From: Pseudomonas sp. NFIX28
Lineage (GTDB): Bacteria; Pseudomonadota; Gammaproteobacteria; Pseudomonadales; Pseudomonadaceae
Assembly: GCF_900107395.1 (NCBI RefSeq)
Contig: NZ_FNPW01000009.1
Coordinates: forward strand, 231,525 to 295,524
Length of the DNA: 64,000 nt
Direction: 5' to 3'
The position numbers and the translations under genes were made by a program. Below are positions 7,638 to 16,580 of the stretch, in pieces; the first letter of the stretch is position 1; every line of letters starts with the position of its first letter. Under the pieces are notes generated by a model. The model was not told where the DNA came from. It saw nothing but the letters and a program-made list of their open reading frames with translations, and searched no databases.

Positions 7638-8539
7638 TGCCTATGGCCGAGATTCCTCTGTGCGTGTGGCGCAAGCGCGGACATGACTTCGTGTTTCGCG
7701 GCCACACCATTCGCTACTGGACCGCAGGGCAGGGCGAGCCGCTGCTGCTGATCCATGGTTTTCCCACCGCCGCCTGGGACTGGCATTACCTGTGGCAGCC
7801 CCTGGCCCAGCGTTATCGCGTGATCGCCTGCGACATGCTGGGGTTTGGCGATTCGGCCAAGCCGCGGGGCCACGAATACAGCCTGCTGGAGCAGGCCGAT
7901 CTGCAGCAGGCCTTGCTCGAGCACCTGGGGGTCGATGGCCCCGTGCATCTGCTGGCCCACGACTATGGCGACAGCGTCGCCCAGGAAATGCTCGCCCGAC
8001 ACTACGAAGAGCGTTGCAACATGGCTAGCTGTGTGTTCCTCAACGGCGGCCTGTTCCCGGAAACCCATCGCCCAGTGCTGACGCAGAAGCTGCTGCTCAG
8101 TCCGCTGGGCTGGATGCTCGGTCGTGTCTTCAGCCGTGAGGGCCTGGCCAAGAGTTTCAGCCAGATTTTCGGCCCGCAGACCCGGCCCAGCGAAAGCGTG
8201 CTGGATGACTTCTGGAGCCTGGTGGAGGCCAATAACGGCCCGCGGATCCTCCACAAGCTGATCGCCTACATTCCCGAGCGCCGCGTGCAGCGCGATCGCT
8301 GGGTGGCGGCAATGCAGCGCGGCGAGGTGCCGCTGCGGGTGATCGATGGCGCCGTGGACCCGATTTCCGGGGCGCACATGGTCGAGCGTTACTGCGAACT
8401 GATCCCCGCCTCGGATACCGTGCTGCTGCCCGGTATCGGCCACTACCCGCAGACCGAGGCCCCGGTCCAGGTGCTCAAGCACTACCTGGCCTTTCGCGAA
8501 AGCCTGGAGTTTCCACCGCGAAAGCTGGCCTGCTCCTGA
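7637..8539 (+). CDS. alpha/beta hydrolase with Asp nucleophile (MEST / haloalkane dehalogenase / epoxide hydrolase type)
   Basis: 300 aa. The nucleophile elbow reads LLAHDYGDS, with Asp109 where serine hydrolases have Ser; Asp is used by haloalkane dehalogenases and epoxide hydrolases, and HDYGD is also the motif of the animal MEST protein. The oxyanion-hole HGFP is at ~40-43 and the catalytic His lies in GIGHYPQ near the C-terminus. The ATG overlaps the stop of the aldolase gene by one base, so the two are coupled. An ether-, epoxide- or halide-cleaving role in the catabolic block is plausible but unproven. Confidence 0.8.
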   Translation: MPMAEIPLCVWRKRGHDFVFRGHTIRYWTAGQGEPLLLIHGFPTAAWDWHYLWQPLAQRYRVIACDMLGFGDSAKPRGHEYSLLEQADLQQALLEHLGVDGPVHLLAHDYGDSVAQEMLARHYEERCNMASCVFLNGGLFPETHRPVLTQKLLLSPLGWMLGRVFSREGLAKSFSQIFGPQTRPSESVLDDFWSLVEANNGPRILHKLIAYIPERRVQRDRWVAAMQRGEVPLRVIDGAVDPISGAHMVERYCELIPASDTVLLPGIGHYPQTEAPVQVLKHYLAFRESLEFPPRKLACS

Positions 8540-8756
8540 GATAAAACCCGCGTTGCCCGCGGCTATTGCAGTGCTGCGGCCCCTGGCTTGTGTAGCTGGG
8601 TACGCCTGCGCCCGGCGTCATCGCCGCCGCTTGATCATCCCCCTGCCTTATTGCGCACCATTCAGCCCCTGCCGTGTTTATTGTGACCGCCAGCCGCGTG
8701 CCTGACACTCCAAGCCATTGTCCGTCTGTTGTCCATCTGGCCTGTGGGAGTTCGGT

Positions 8757-9668
8757 ATGAGTGAGTCTGTGCGCTTCGAGAATAAAGTCGTGATCGTCAC
8801 CGGTGCCGGCGGTGGCCTGGGGCAGGCCCATGCGTTGCTGTTTGCCAGGCACGGCGCGAAAGTCCTGGTCAACGACCTGGGCGGCTCGACCCAGGGCGAA
8901 GGCGCCAATGCCTCGGCGGCGGACCGGGTGGTGGCGCAGATTCGCGAAGCCGGCGGTATCGCCGAGGCCAACCACGATTCGGTGACCGACGGCGACAAGA
9001 TCGTGCAGCACGCCCTGGATGCCTTCGGCCGGGTGGATGTGGTGGTGAACAACGCCGGCATCCTGCGCGACAAGACGTTCCACAAGATGGAAGACGCCGA
9101 TTGGGACCTGGTGTACCGCGTCCATGTCGAAGGCGCCTACAAGGTGACCCGCGCCGCCTGGCCGCACATGCGCGAGCAGGGTTATGGCCGGGTGATCTTC
9201 ACCGCGTCCACTTCGGGCATCTACGGCAATTTCGGCCAGTCCAACTACGGCATGGCCAAGCTCGGCCTCTACGGCCTGACCCGCACCCTGGCCATCGAAG
9301 GCCGCAAGAACAACATCCTGGTCAATGCCATTGCGCCGACCGGCGGCACGCGCATGACCGAAGGGCTGATCCCGCCCCAGGTGTTCGAGCAGCTCAAGCC
9401 GGAGCTGGTCAGCCCGCTGGTGGTGTACCTGGGCAGCGAGAACTGCCAGGAGACCTCCGGCCTGTTCGAAGTCGGCGGCGGCTGGATGGGCAAGGTGCGC
9501 TGGGAGCGCAGCCTGGGCCTGGGCTTCGACCCGCGCGAAGGGTTCTCCCCGGAAGACGTTGCCGCCCATTGGCAGCAGATCTGCGACTTCGAAGGCGCGG
9601 CGCATCCCAAGGACAACATCGAAGCCTTGAAAGAGATGATGCAGAACCTGCAGAAATACACGATCTGA
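8757..9668 (+). CDS. short-chain dehydrogenase, 17beta-HSD4-like
   Basis: 303 aa. Rossmann motif GAGGGLGQAHA after VVIVT, NNAGILRD, and catalytic SNYGMAKLG (Tyr/Lys pair). The NDLGGS signature and the ~50-residue tail after the SDR core match the (3R)-hydroxyacyl-CoA / 17beta-hydroxysteroid dehydrogenase 4 subgroup, which oxidises beta-hydroxyacyl-CoA or steroid-type alcohols. ATG at 8757 follows GGGAG. It lies 217 bp downstream of the hydrolase gene, perhaps with its own promoter. An oxidation step in breakdown of a lipid- or terpene-like substrate is inferred. Confidence 0.8.
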   Translation: MSESVRFENKVVIVTGAGGGLGQAHALLFARHGAKVLVNDLGGSTQGEGANASAADRVVAQIREAGGIAEANHDSVTDGDKIVQHALDAFGRVDVVVNNAGILRDKTFHKMEDADWDLVYRVHVEGAYKVTRAAWPHMREQGYGRVIFTASTSGIYGNFGQSNYGMAKLGLYGLTRTLAIEGRKNNILVNAIAPTGGTRMTEGLIPPQVFEQLKPELVSPLVVYLGSENCQETSGLFEVGGGWMGKVRWERSLGLGFDPREGFSPEDVAAHWQQICDFEGAAHPKDNIEALKEMMQNLQKYTI

Positions 9669-9700
9669 AGGATCCCCCCGGCGCATTTCACGCCCCCCTG

Positions 9701-9721
9701 CAGCCGCGCCCCGCGCGGCTG
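9701..9721 (+). terminator. GC-rich hairpin after the SDR gene
   Basis: CAGCCGCG-CCCCG-CGCGGCTG forms an 8-bp stem 32 bp past the SDR stop. There is no U-run, so it is at most a weak or Rho-assisted terminator. Confidence 0.3.
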
Positions 9722-9725
9722 TACG

Positions 9726-9771
9726 CCTTATGCGTTGCTCACTATGCTCGTCGAACATCGACCGCATAAGG
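9726..9771 (+). promoter_or_regulatory. leader hairpin that covers the ribosome site of the next gene
   Basis: CCTTATGCG (9726-9734) and CGCATAAGG (9763-9771) are perfect complements around a 28-nt loop. The right arm contains most of the Shine-Dalgarno AAGGA (9768-9772) of the gene at 9782, so folding could block its translation. Confidence 0.4.
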
Positions 9772-9781
9772 ACCGCAGCCC

Positions 9782-10138
9782 ATGTACGAATCCAGGACCC
9801 AGCCGCTGTTATCGCGCCTGCTGTTTCTGCGCCGCTTGTTTCTGCACATCCTCGCCACCCTGGGCCTGATCGGCGTCTCGCTGATGCTGGGGATGGCCGG
9901 GCATTGGTATTTCGAGCCGGATATCAGCGGGTACGACACCCTGTTCAACGCCGCCATGGTCCTGGGCGGCATCGGGCCGGCGGTCATGCCCGCCACGGCG
10001 GGGGGCAAGCTGTTCTTCGCCAGCTACGGCCTCTATACCAACCTGGTGTTCGTCGCCGCCTTCGGCCTGATCCTGGCGCCGGTGGCCCATCGTCTGTTGC
10101 ATCGCTTCCACTGCGAGCCCGACGAGCCCAAAGGCTGA
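9782..10138 (+). CDS. small inner-membrane protein, unknown function
   Basis: 118 aa with about three hydrophobic helices (FLHILATLGLIGVSLMLGMAG, then TLFNAAMVLGGIGPAVM, and LVFVAAFGLILAPVAHRLLH). No known catalytic motif was recognised. AAGGA lies 9 nt before the ATG, inside a possible hairpin. It sits between the SDR and the DUF1302/DUF1329 genes, but the gap of ~490 bp downstream makes a shared transcript unlikely. Confidence 0.75.
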   Translation: MYESRTQPLLSRLLFLRRLFLHILATLGLIGVSLMLGMAGHWYFEPDISGYDTLFNAAMVLGGIGPAVMPATAGGKLFFASYGLYTNLVFVAAFGLILAPVAHRLLHRFHCEPDEPKG

Positions 10139-10159
10139 AAGGCTCCTGCGGCAAAACGG

Positions 10160-10347
10160 CGGGCATAAAAAAGGCCGCTGCAAGGCAGCGGCCGAAGGAA
10201 GACGTTAGATCAAGGAGCAACAAATCAACGTCAGTGAACACCCGGTGAAGATCTGAAATCGTTGCTTCAAACCTTCTGAATCCTCTTGCCCCAAGGTGGC
10301 GTGACCACACCCCTGGGCGACTCTGCGTGGCTGTTTGCCGTGAGAGC
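10160..10347 (-). ncRNA. candidate small RNA on the minus strand
   Basis: This lies in a ~490-bp stretch (10139-10630) without a convincing gene. A strong intrinsic terminator at 10173-10193 points to the minus strand, yet no minus-strand gene precedes it. A possible -10 (TATTCT read on the minus strand, 10359-10354) would give a ~185-nt transcript. Near its 3' end GACGTT and AACGTC (10232-10227 and 10206-10201) pair, and the loop exposes CUCCUU, complementary to Shine-Dalgarno sequences, followed by the U-run. This is the layout of an Hfq-type sRNA. The family is not recognised; the 5' end is a guess. Confidence 0.45.
10165..10193 (-). terminator. intrinsic terminator facing the minus strand
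   Basis: GGCCGCTGC (10173-10181), loop 10182-10184, GCAGCGGCC (10185-10193): a 9-bp GC stem. On the minus strand it is followed by a run of six U, on the plus strand by no U-run, so it ends a leftward transcript. Confidence 0.8.
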
Positions 10348-10630
10348 GGGGCCAGAATAAGGGCTGGCCGGGCAATGAAAAATAGCGATTCGGGACAAGG
10401 ACTGTTACAGCATGGGCAACAGTGGTGCGCGCCGCCCCGGCGTGCCCCGCAAGGGCGCAATCCATCTACCTGATACCCGCCCATCCAGCCCGTCGATGCA
10501 GCGCGCAAAGGCCCGGCCGAAGGGGGCATTCATCCTTTCGAGCGACAACGCGAATACCTCCTTGGTGCGCTTATCGCTCCTGTGCGCCGGCAGTAGGGTG
10601 AGGCCTTCTGTCACTCACCGGGGAAGACGC

Positions 10631-12424
10631 ATGACAAAAACAACAATGCGCGCCATCTTCAAACCGCGGACGCTGGCCGTCGCGGTGGCCTTGGGCTGCT
10701 GCGCCCAGGCGCAGGCCGTCTCATTCAACATCGGCGAGATCGAGGGGCAGTTCGATTCTTCGCTGTCCATCGGTGCCAGCTGGGGCATGCGCGATGCCGA
10801 CAAGGACCTGGTGGGTGTCGCCAACGGCGGGCGCGGGCAGTCTTCCACCGGCGACGACGGGCGCCTGAACTTCAAGAAGGGCGAGACCTTCTCGAAGATC
10901 TTCAAGGGCATCCACGACCTTGAACTGAAGTACGGCGACACCGGCGTCTTCGTCCGTGGCAAATACTGGTACGACTTCGAACTCAAGGACGAAGACCGCG
11001 AGTTCAAGCCCATCAGCGACCACAACCGCAAGGAAGGCGCCAAGTCGTCCGGCGGGCAGATCCTCGACGCCTTCGTCTATCACAACTATTCCATCGCCGA
11101 TCTGCCCGGCACCGTGCGCGCCGGCAAGCAGGTGGTGAGCTGGGGCGAAAGTACCTTCATCGGCAACTCGATCAACAGCATCAACCCGATCGACGTCTCG
11201 GCGTTCCGCCGCCCGGGTGCCGAGATCAAGGAAGGCCTGATCCCGGTGAACATGCTGTTCGCTTCCCAGGGCCTGACCGACCAGTTGACCGTGGAAGGTT
11301 TCTATCAGCTGGAGTGGGACCAGACCGTCGTCGACAACTGCGGCACGTTCTTTGGCAACGACGTGGTGGCGGACGGTTGCACCAGCGGCTACACCGTCGG
11401 CAGCCCGGCGATCCGGCCGCTGCAACCGATTGCCGCGGCGTTCGGCCAGGGCTTCACCGTGGCTCCCGAAGGCGTGGTGATCGGCCGCGCCGGCGACCGC
11501 GATGCCCGCGATTCCGGGCAGTGGGGCACCGCCCTGCGCTGGCTGGGCGACGACACCGAATACGGGCTGTATTTCATGAACTACCACGCCCGCACCCCGA
11601 CGGTCGGCACCATCACCGCGCCAAGCAGCACGCTGGCGAGCATTCCCGGGATCGTCGGCACCGCCAACCGCATCGCCCCGGGCAGCGGCTCGGCGCTGGC
11701 CCAGAGCGTGATGCTCGGTCGCGGCCAGTACTACCTCGAATACCCGGAAGACATCCGCCTGTATGGCGCCAGCTTTTCCACCACGCTGCCCACCGGCACG
11801 GCCTGGACCGGCGAGATCAGCTACCGGCCTAACGCTCCGGTGCAGGTCAACACCAACGACCTGACCCTGGCCCTGGTCAACCCGATCGCCGGCGGCCTGG
11901 CGTCGCCGGTGCGGACTTCGGCGGGCGCCGACAACACCGGTTACCGGCGCAAGGAAATCACCCAGCTGCAAAGCACCCTGACGCAGTTCTTCGATCAGGT
12001 GCTGGGCGCCGACCGCCTGACCCTGGTGGGCGAGGCGGCGATCGTTCACGTCGGTGGCCTGGAGTCGAAAAGCGAGCTGCGCTACGGCCGCGATTCGGTC
12101 TACGGCCAGTACGGTTTTGGCGGCGATACCGACGGCTTCGTCACGGCCACCTCCTGGGGTTATCGCGCGCGGGCGATCCTCGACTACAACAACGTGATCG
12201 GCGGGATCAACCTCAAGCCCAACCTGTCCTGGTCCCACGACGTCAACGGCTACGGGCCCAACGGCCTGTTCAACGAAGGCGCCAAGGCGGTGAGCCTGGG
12301 GGTCGATGCCGACTACCGCAACACCTACACCGCCAGCCTCAGCTACACCGACTTTTTCGGCGGCGACTACAACACCCTCGAAGACCGCGACTTCCTCGCG
12401 TTGAGCTTCGGCGTGAACTTCTGA
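10631..12424 (+). CDS. DUF1302 outer-membrane barrel-like protein
   Basis: 597 aa. A signal peptide is clear (RTLAVAVALGCCAQAQA then VSFNIGEIEGQFDSS). The rest is rich in aromatic, alternating beta strands and ends in SFGVNF, the C-terminal phenylalanine of outer-membrane barrels. DUF1302 proteins pair with DUF1329 proteins and are found next to catabolic genes for hydrophobic compounds, where transport or surface handling of the substrate is suspected. The ATG at 10631 was chosen because the signal peptide follows; the open frame upstream to 10412 has no signal. Confidence 0.85.
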   Translation: MTKTTMRAIFKPRTLAVAVALGCCAQAQAVSFNIGEIEGQFDSSLSIGASWGMRDADKDLVGVANGGRGQSSTGDDGRLNFKKGETFSKIFKGIHDLELKYGDTGVFVRGKYWYDFELKDEDREFKPISDHNRKEGAKSSGGQILDAFVYHNYSIADLPGTVRAGKQVVSWGESTFIGNSINSINPIDVSAFRRPGAEIKEGLIPVNMLFASQGLTDQLTVEGFYQLEWDQTVVDNCGTFFGNDVVADGCTSGYTVGSPAIRPLQPIAAAFGQGFTVAPEGVVIGRAGDRDARDSGQWGTALRWLGDDTEYGLYFMNYHARTPTVGTITAPSSTLASIPGIVGTANRIAPGSGSALAQSVMLGRGQYYLEYPEDIRLYGASFSTTLPTGTAWTGEISYRPNAPVQVNTNDLTLALVNPIAGGLASPVRTSAGADNTGYRRKEITQLQSTLTQFFDQVLGADRLTLVGEAAIVHVGGLESKSELRYGRDSVYGQYGFGGDTDGFVTATSWGYRARAILDYNNVIGGINLKPNLSWSHDVNGYGPNGLFNEGAKAVSLGVDADYRNTYTASLSYTDFFGGDYNTLEDRDFLALSFGVNF

Positions 12425-12451
12425 TCAGGCCTCGACAGGATGGACAACCCT

Positions 12452-13819
12452 ATGCGCAAGACGATTTTGCAATGCAGTGCCCTGGCCCTGACCCTGCTGG
12501 CGGTCAACGTGATGGCGGCGGTGACCCCGCAGGAAGCGGAGCAGCTCGGCACCAGCCTGACCCCGCTTGGCGCCCAGAAGGCCGGCAATGCCGACGGTTC
12601 GATTCCGGCCTGGACCGGTGGTATCGGCAAGAACGCCGGGGCGGTGGATGCCAAGGGCTTTCTCGCCGACCCGTTCGCCAGTGAGAAGCCGCTGTTCACC
12701 ATCACCGCGGCCAACGTCGACAAATACAAGGACAAGCTGTCCGACGGCCAGGTGGCGATGTTCAAGCGCTATCCGGAAACCTACAAGATCCCGGTCTACC
12801 CGAGCCATCGCACGGTCGGCCTGCCGGCGGACATCTACGCGTCGGCCAAGCGCAGCGCGCTGAACGTCACCTCGATCAACGAGGGCAACGGCCTGGCCAA
12901 TTTCACCGGCAACCGCTACTACGCCTTCCCGATTCCGAAGAACGGCGTGGAAGTGCTGTGGAACCACACCACCCGTTATCGCGGCGGCAACCTGCGGCGC
13001 ATCATCACCCAGGCCACGCCGCAGACCAACGGCAGCTACACGCCGATCCGCTTCGAGGAAGAAGTGGCGGTGCCGCAGCAGATCCCCGACCTGGACCCGG
13101 AAAAAGGCGCCAACGTGCTGACCTTCTTCAAGCAGGCGGTGACCGCCCCGGCGCGCCTGGCCGGTAACGTGCTGCTGGTGCACGAAACCCTCGACCAGGT
13201 GAAGGAGCCGCGCCTGGCGTGGATCTACAACGCCGGCCAGCGCCGGGTGCGCCGCGCCCCGCAAGTGGCCTACGACGGGCCGGGCACCGCCGCCGACGGC
13301 CTGCGCACCTCGGACAACTTCGACATGTTCTCCGGCGCGCCGGACCGCTACGACTGGAAGCTGGTGGGCAAGAAGGAGATGTACATCCCCTACAACAGCT
13401 ACAAGCTGGATTCGCCGAGCCTCAAGTACGACGACATCATCAAGGCCGGGCATATCAACCAGGACCTGACCCGCTACGAGCTGCACCGGGTCTGGGAAGT
13501 GGTCGGCACGGTCAAGCCCAGCGAGCGGCATATCTACGCCAAGCGCCACATGTACATCGACGAGGACAGCTGGCAGGTGGCGCTGGTCGACCATTACGAC
13601 GGTCGCGGCCAGCTGTGGCGGGTGGCCGAGGGGCACGCGCAGTTCTACTACAACCATCAGGTGCCGGCCTACACCCTCGAAGCGCTGTACGACATCATCG
13701 CCGGGCGCTACCTCGCCCTGGGGATGAAGAACGAAGAGAAGCACAGCTTCGAGTTCGGTTTTGCCGCCAAGGCCGCCGACTACACCCCGGCCGCCCTGCG
13801 CGCGAGTGGCGTACGTTAA
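12452..13819 (+). CDS. DUF1329 periplasmic/outer-membrane-associated protein
   Basis: 455 aa. Signal peptide MRKTILQCSALALTLLAVNVMA then AVTPQEAEQLGTSLTPLGA. DUF1329 is LolA/LolB-like in fold and almost always partners DUF1302. The conserved Tyr/Trp-rich core (YRGGNLRRI, WIYNAGQRRVRRAP, DDEDSWQVALVDHYDGR-like block near the end) is intact. The ATG at 12452 has AGGA at proper distance; the ATG at 12440 lies inside that ribosome site. It lies 27 bp after the DUF1302 stop, so one operon, closed by the terminator at 13842. Confidence 0.85.
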   Translation: MRKTILQCSALALTLLAVNVMAAVTPQEAEQLGTSLTPLGAQKAGNADGSIPAWTGGIGKNAGAVDAKGFLADPFASEKPLFTITAANVDKYKDKLSDGQVAMFKRYPETYKIPVYPSHRTVGLPADIYASAKRSALNVTSINEGNGLANFTGNRYYAFPIPKNGVEVLWNHTTRYRGGNLRRIITQATPQTNGSYTPIRFEEEVAVPQQIPDLDPEKGANVLTFFKQAVTAPARLAGNVLLVHETLDQVKEPRLAWIYNAGQRRVRRAPQVAYDGPGTAADGLRTSDNFDMFSGAPDRYDWKLVGKKEMYIPYNSYKLDSPSLKYDDIIKAGHINQDLTRYELHRVWEVVGTVKPSERHIYAKRHMYIDEDSWQVALVDHYDGRGQLWRVAEGHAQFYYNHQVPAYTLEALYDIIAGRYLALGMKNEEKHSFEFGFAAKAADYTPAALRASGVR

Positions 13820-13841
13820 GGCTGCGAAGACCAACGATGGC

Positions 13842-13869
13842 AAAAGGCGACCGACCGGTCGCCTTTTTT
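13842..13869 (+). terminator. intrinsic terminator of the DUF1302/DUF1329 operon
   Basis: AAAAGGCGACC (13842-13852), loop GACC, GGTCGCCTTTT (13857-13867) with T-run to 13869. It lies 22 bp beyond the DUF1329 stop. Confidence 0.88.
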
Positions 13870-13967
13870 ATGGGCGCGGATCAGCCTGCTGAATACTTCT
13901 CAACAAGCAGGGTCGACAAGGCTAGGGTGGGGGCACGCAGGCTAAAACTATAAAAAGGCACGCCGCA

Positions 13968-16511
13968 ATGACCGCCATGACCCCCTGTCCTGGATTCCTG
14001 CCCCGTTTGTCGTCCCATCACCTGTCCCGCAGCCGTTTGAGTGCCCCGCTCCTGGCATCGCCCGCCCGGGTGAAACTGCTCTGTGCGCCCGCCGGCAGCG
14101 GCAAGACGGCCTTGCTCGCCGAATGCCTGTTGCAGGCGCCGTCCGGGTGCCGGGTGTGCTGGTTGCCCCTGGCCGGGGCAGCGCGGACACCGCTGCAACT
14201 GTGTGGCGAACTGGCGCGGGCCCTGGGCCTGGAAGCCTCGGACGAGGCGGCCGTGCTGGACCATCTGGCGCAGGTGCGGGCGCCGACCTGGCTGTTCCTC
14301 GACGATTACTGCCGGGTCGCCGCGCCGCAGCTGGACCTGCTGCTCGACCGCTTGCTGGCGATCAGCAACCCGGCGTTGACCTGGTGGCTGGGCGGCCGCC
14401 GCCGGCCGCAATGCAACTGGCCGCGGCTGCTGCTCGACGACCAGCTCTACGAATGCACGGGCCCGGAGCTGGCCTTCACCCAGGCGGACATCGAGCAGTT
14501 GCTGCAACAACTGCCGCAGCCCTTGTCGATCCACACCGCCAGCCGGATTTTCCAGCGCAGTGCCGGCTGGTGCGCCGGGGTGCGCATCGCCCTGCTCGAA
14601 GGCAGCGACCTGACGGCCGTGCCATGCCGGCAGGGGCGGCCCAACACTTTGCTGGAATACCTGGAGCATGAGCTGTTCAGCGTGTTGCCGGCGGAGCTGT
14701 CCGAGGTCTGGCATGTGCTGGCGCACCTGCCGCGCTTCAATGCGCCGCTGTGCGAGCACCTGTTCGGCGCCGGGGAGGGCGCCCAATACCTGCGGACATT
14801 GCAGGAGCTGGGCTGCTTCATCGAACCCTGGGACGCATCGCCGGAGTGGCTGCAAGTGTTCGCGCCCCTGGCCCGGCTGATGCGCGACGAACCCTGGCCG
14901 GCGGGGCGCTCCTGGCATCGCCGCGCCTGCCAGTGGTTTACCGCCCAGGAAGACTGGCAGGCGGCGTTCGAGCAGGCCTTGCTGGCGCAGGAATACGAAG
15001 TCGCGGCCAGCCTGTTGCAGCACTTCAGTTTCGAGCAGCTGTTCGAGCAGCAGAACGTGGTGTTGCTGCTGCGTCTCTATGAACAGCAGGGCGATGAGCT
15101 GCTGCTCGGCAGCCCGCAGCTGGTGGGCCTGTTGACGGCGGCCTTGCTGTTCGCCGGGCGTTTCGACCCGGCGCAATCCTGCGTGGCGCAGATGGCCCGT
15201 TTCACGCCGCAGCCGTCGGCTTCCGGGCAGCGCCAGCTGGTGGCGCGCTGGCAGGCGCAGCAGGGCTGGCTGCTGCATTTGCAAGGGCTGATGGAACCGG
15301 CGCGAAGGCATTTTCTCGAGGCGCTGACCGAGCTCTCCGCCAGTGCCTGGCCGACCCGTCTGCTGTGCCTTTCGGGCCTGACCCAGCAAGCCTTGCTCAG
15401 GGGCGAGTTGGAGCTGGCGCAAGTGCTCAGCCGCGAGGCGCTGTGCCTGGCTCGGGCCCAGCATTCATTGGTGTTCGAAGCGCTGCTGGAACTGGACCAC
15501 GCGCAGTTGCTGGAGCAGCGAGGGGCGCCCCACCGAGCGCAGAGCTTGCTGGACGATGTGCAGCGCTTGTTGAGCCGCCAGGCTTACCGGGTCGGTCCGC
15601 TGCTCGGACGTATCGCCTTGCGCCAAGGACGCCTGGCCCTGCGCCTGGGGCAGGCGGAACAGGCTGCCGAGCATTTTCGGGTCGGCCTCGAGCTGTGCCT
15701 GCTTAGTCACGACAAGCGCGCCTTGTACGGGTTTCTCGGGCAGGCGTTTCTGGCCGCCAACCAGGGCGACTACGCCCACGCGTTTGTACGCCTGCGCGAT
15801 GCCGAGCGGCTGATGCAGCAACGGCAGATCCCGGAGACCGTGTACCGCGGCGTGTTGCTGCAGGTCAGCAGCCTGTTCTGGTTGCAGCAGGGGCGGCCGG
15901 AACTGGCCCATGAAGCCTTGAGGCGGTTGCTGCGTCATTTTCGCGGGCCGCAGGCGCGCCAGGCACCACCGGCGACCCTCGAGCTGATCCCGCGTGTCGA
16001 ATACCTGCTGGTGCTGGCCGAGGTGTATCTGCAACGCGCCGAGGCACCGGTGACAAACTTGCAGCGCCTGCTCGAACAGGCCCGGCAACGGGGCATGTTG
16101 TGCCTGCAGACCGAGTTGCACCTGGCGCTGGCCGAGGTTGCCTATCTGCAAGGGGACCGGGCGTTGTCCGCCAGTGCGCTGCAGGATGGCCTGGAGCTGG
16201 GGGCGCGCTGCCACCTGCAACAAGCGCTGCATGAGCTGCGCCTGCGCCAGCCGCGGATGTTCGACGCCCAGCCGCTGGCGGAGGCCGAACCACCGATGTC
16301 GCCCCCGGCGGACGGCCAAAGTCCGCTGAGCCAGCGGGAACGGGAAGTGCTGCGATTGATTGCCCTGGGCAGCTCCAACCAGCAGATCGCCGAGCAGCTG
16401 TTCATTTCCCTGCACACCGTGAAAACCCACGCGCGGCGCATTCACAGCAAACTCGGAGTGGAACGCCGCACCCAGGCCGTCGCCAAAGCCAAGGCGCTGG
16501 GATTGATGTAG
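13968..16511 (+). CDS. MalT/LAL-type LuxR transcription activator
   Basis: 847 aa. Walker A APAGSGKT at residues 40-47 and a Walker B-like WLFLDDYCR near 105 mark a STAND ATPase. A long helical-repeat sensor region follows, rich in Leu/Ala/Gln (residues ~350-780), and a LuxR DNA-binding domain closes the protein (LSQREREVLRLIALGSSNQQ...HTVKTHARRIHSKL). Such regulators bind an inducer and ATP, oligomerise and activate a catabolic operon. The upstream DUF1302/DUF1329 genes or the aldolase-hydrolase-SDR set are the obvious targets. ATG at 13968; ATG at 13977 is an alternative. Confidence 0.87.
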   Translation: MTAMTPCPGFLPRLSSHHLSRSRLSAPLLASPARVKLLCAPAGSGKTALLAECLLQAPSGCRVCWLPLAGAARTPLQLCGELARALGLEASDEAAVLDHLAQVRAPTWLFLDDYCRVAAPQLDLLLDRLLAISNPALTWWLGGRRRPQCNWPRLLLDDQLYECTGPELAFTQADIEQLLQQLPQPLSIHTASRIFQRSAGWCAGVRIALLEGSDLTAVPCRQGRPNTLLEYLEHELFSVLPAELSEVWHVLAHLPRFNAPLCEHLFGAGEGAQYLRTLQELGCFIEPWDASPEWLQVFAPLARLMRDEPWPAGRSWHRRACQWFTAQEDWQAAFEQALLAQEYEVAASLLQHFSFEQLFEQQNVVLLLRLYEQQGDELLLGSPQLVGLLTAALLFAGRFDPAQSCVAQMARFTPQPSASGQRQLVARWQAQQGWLLHLQGLMEPARRHFLEALTELSASAWPTRLLCLSGLTQQALLRGELELAQVLSREALCLARAQHSLVFEALLELDHAQLLEQRGAPHRAQSLLDDVQRLLSRQAYRVGPLLGRIALRQGRLALRLGQAEQAAEHFRVGLELCLLSHDKRALYGFLGQAFLAANQGDYAHAFVRLRDAERLMQQRQIPETVYRGVLLQVSSLFWLQQGRPELAHEALRRLLRHFRGPQARQAPPATLELIPRVEYLLVLAEVYLQRAEAPVTNLQRLLEQARQRGMLCLQTELHLALAEVAYLQGDRALSASALQDGLELGARCHLQQALHELRLRQPRMFDAQPLAEAEPPMSPPADGQSPLSQREREVLRLIALGSSNQQIAEQLFISLHTVKTHARRIHSKLGVERRTQAVAKAKALGLM

Positions 16512-16580
16512 TGGTCGGACAGATATCAGGGCCGCCAACCTGACAACGCGGCCTCCCGCCAAACCGCGCGGCCCGCTTTG

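Noticed and set aside
10320..10400. Sigma-54 promoter for the sRNA candidate
   Set aside because: GG and GC elements are not at -24/-12 spacing.
10412..10630. N-terminal extension of the DUF1302 gene
   Set aside because: The signal peptide starts only at 10631; the extension is Arg/Pro-rich and without signal.
12425..15464. Long minus-strand frames opposite the DUF1329 and LuxR genes
   Set aside because: Low-complexity His/Arg/Gln-rich translations without domains; the plus-strand genes have signal peptides, a Walker motif and a helix-turn-helix.
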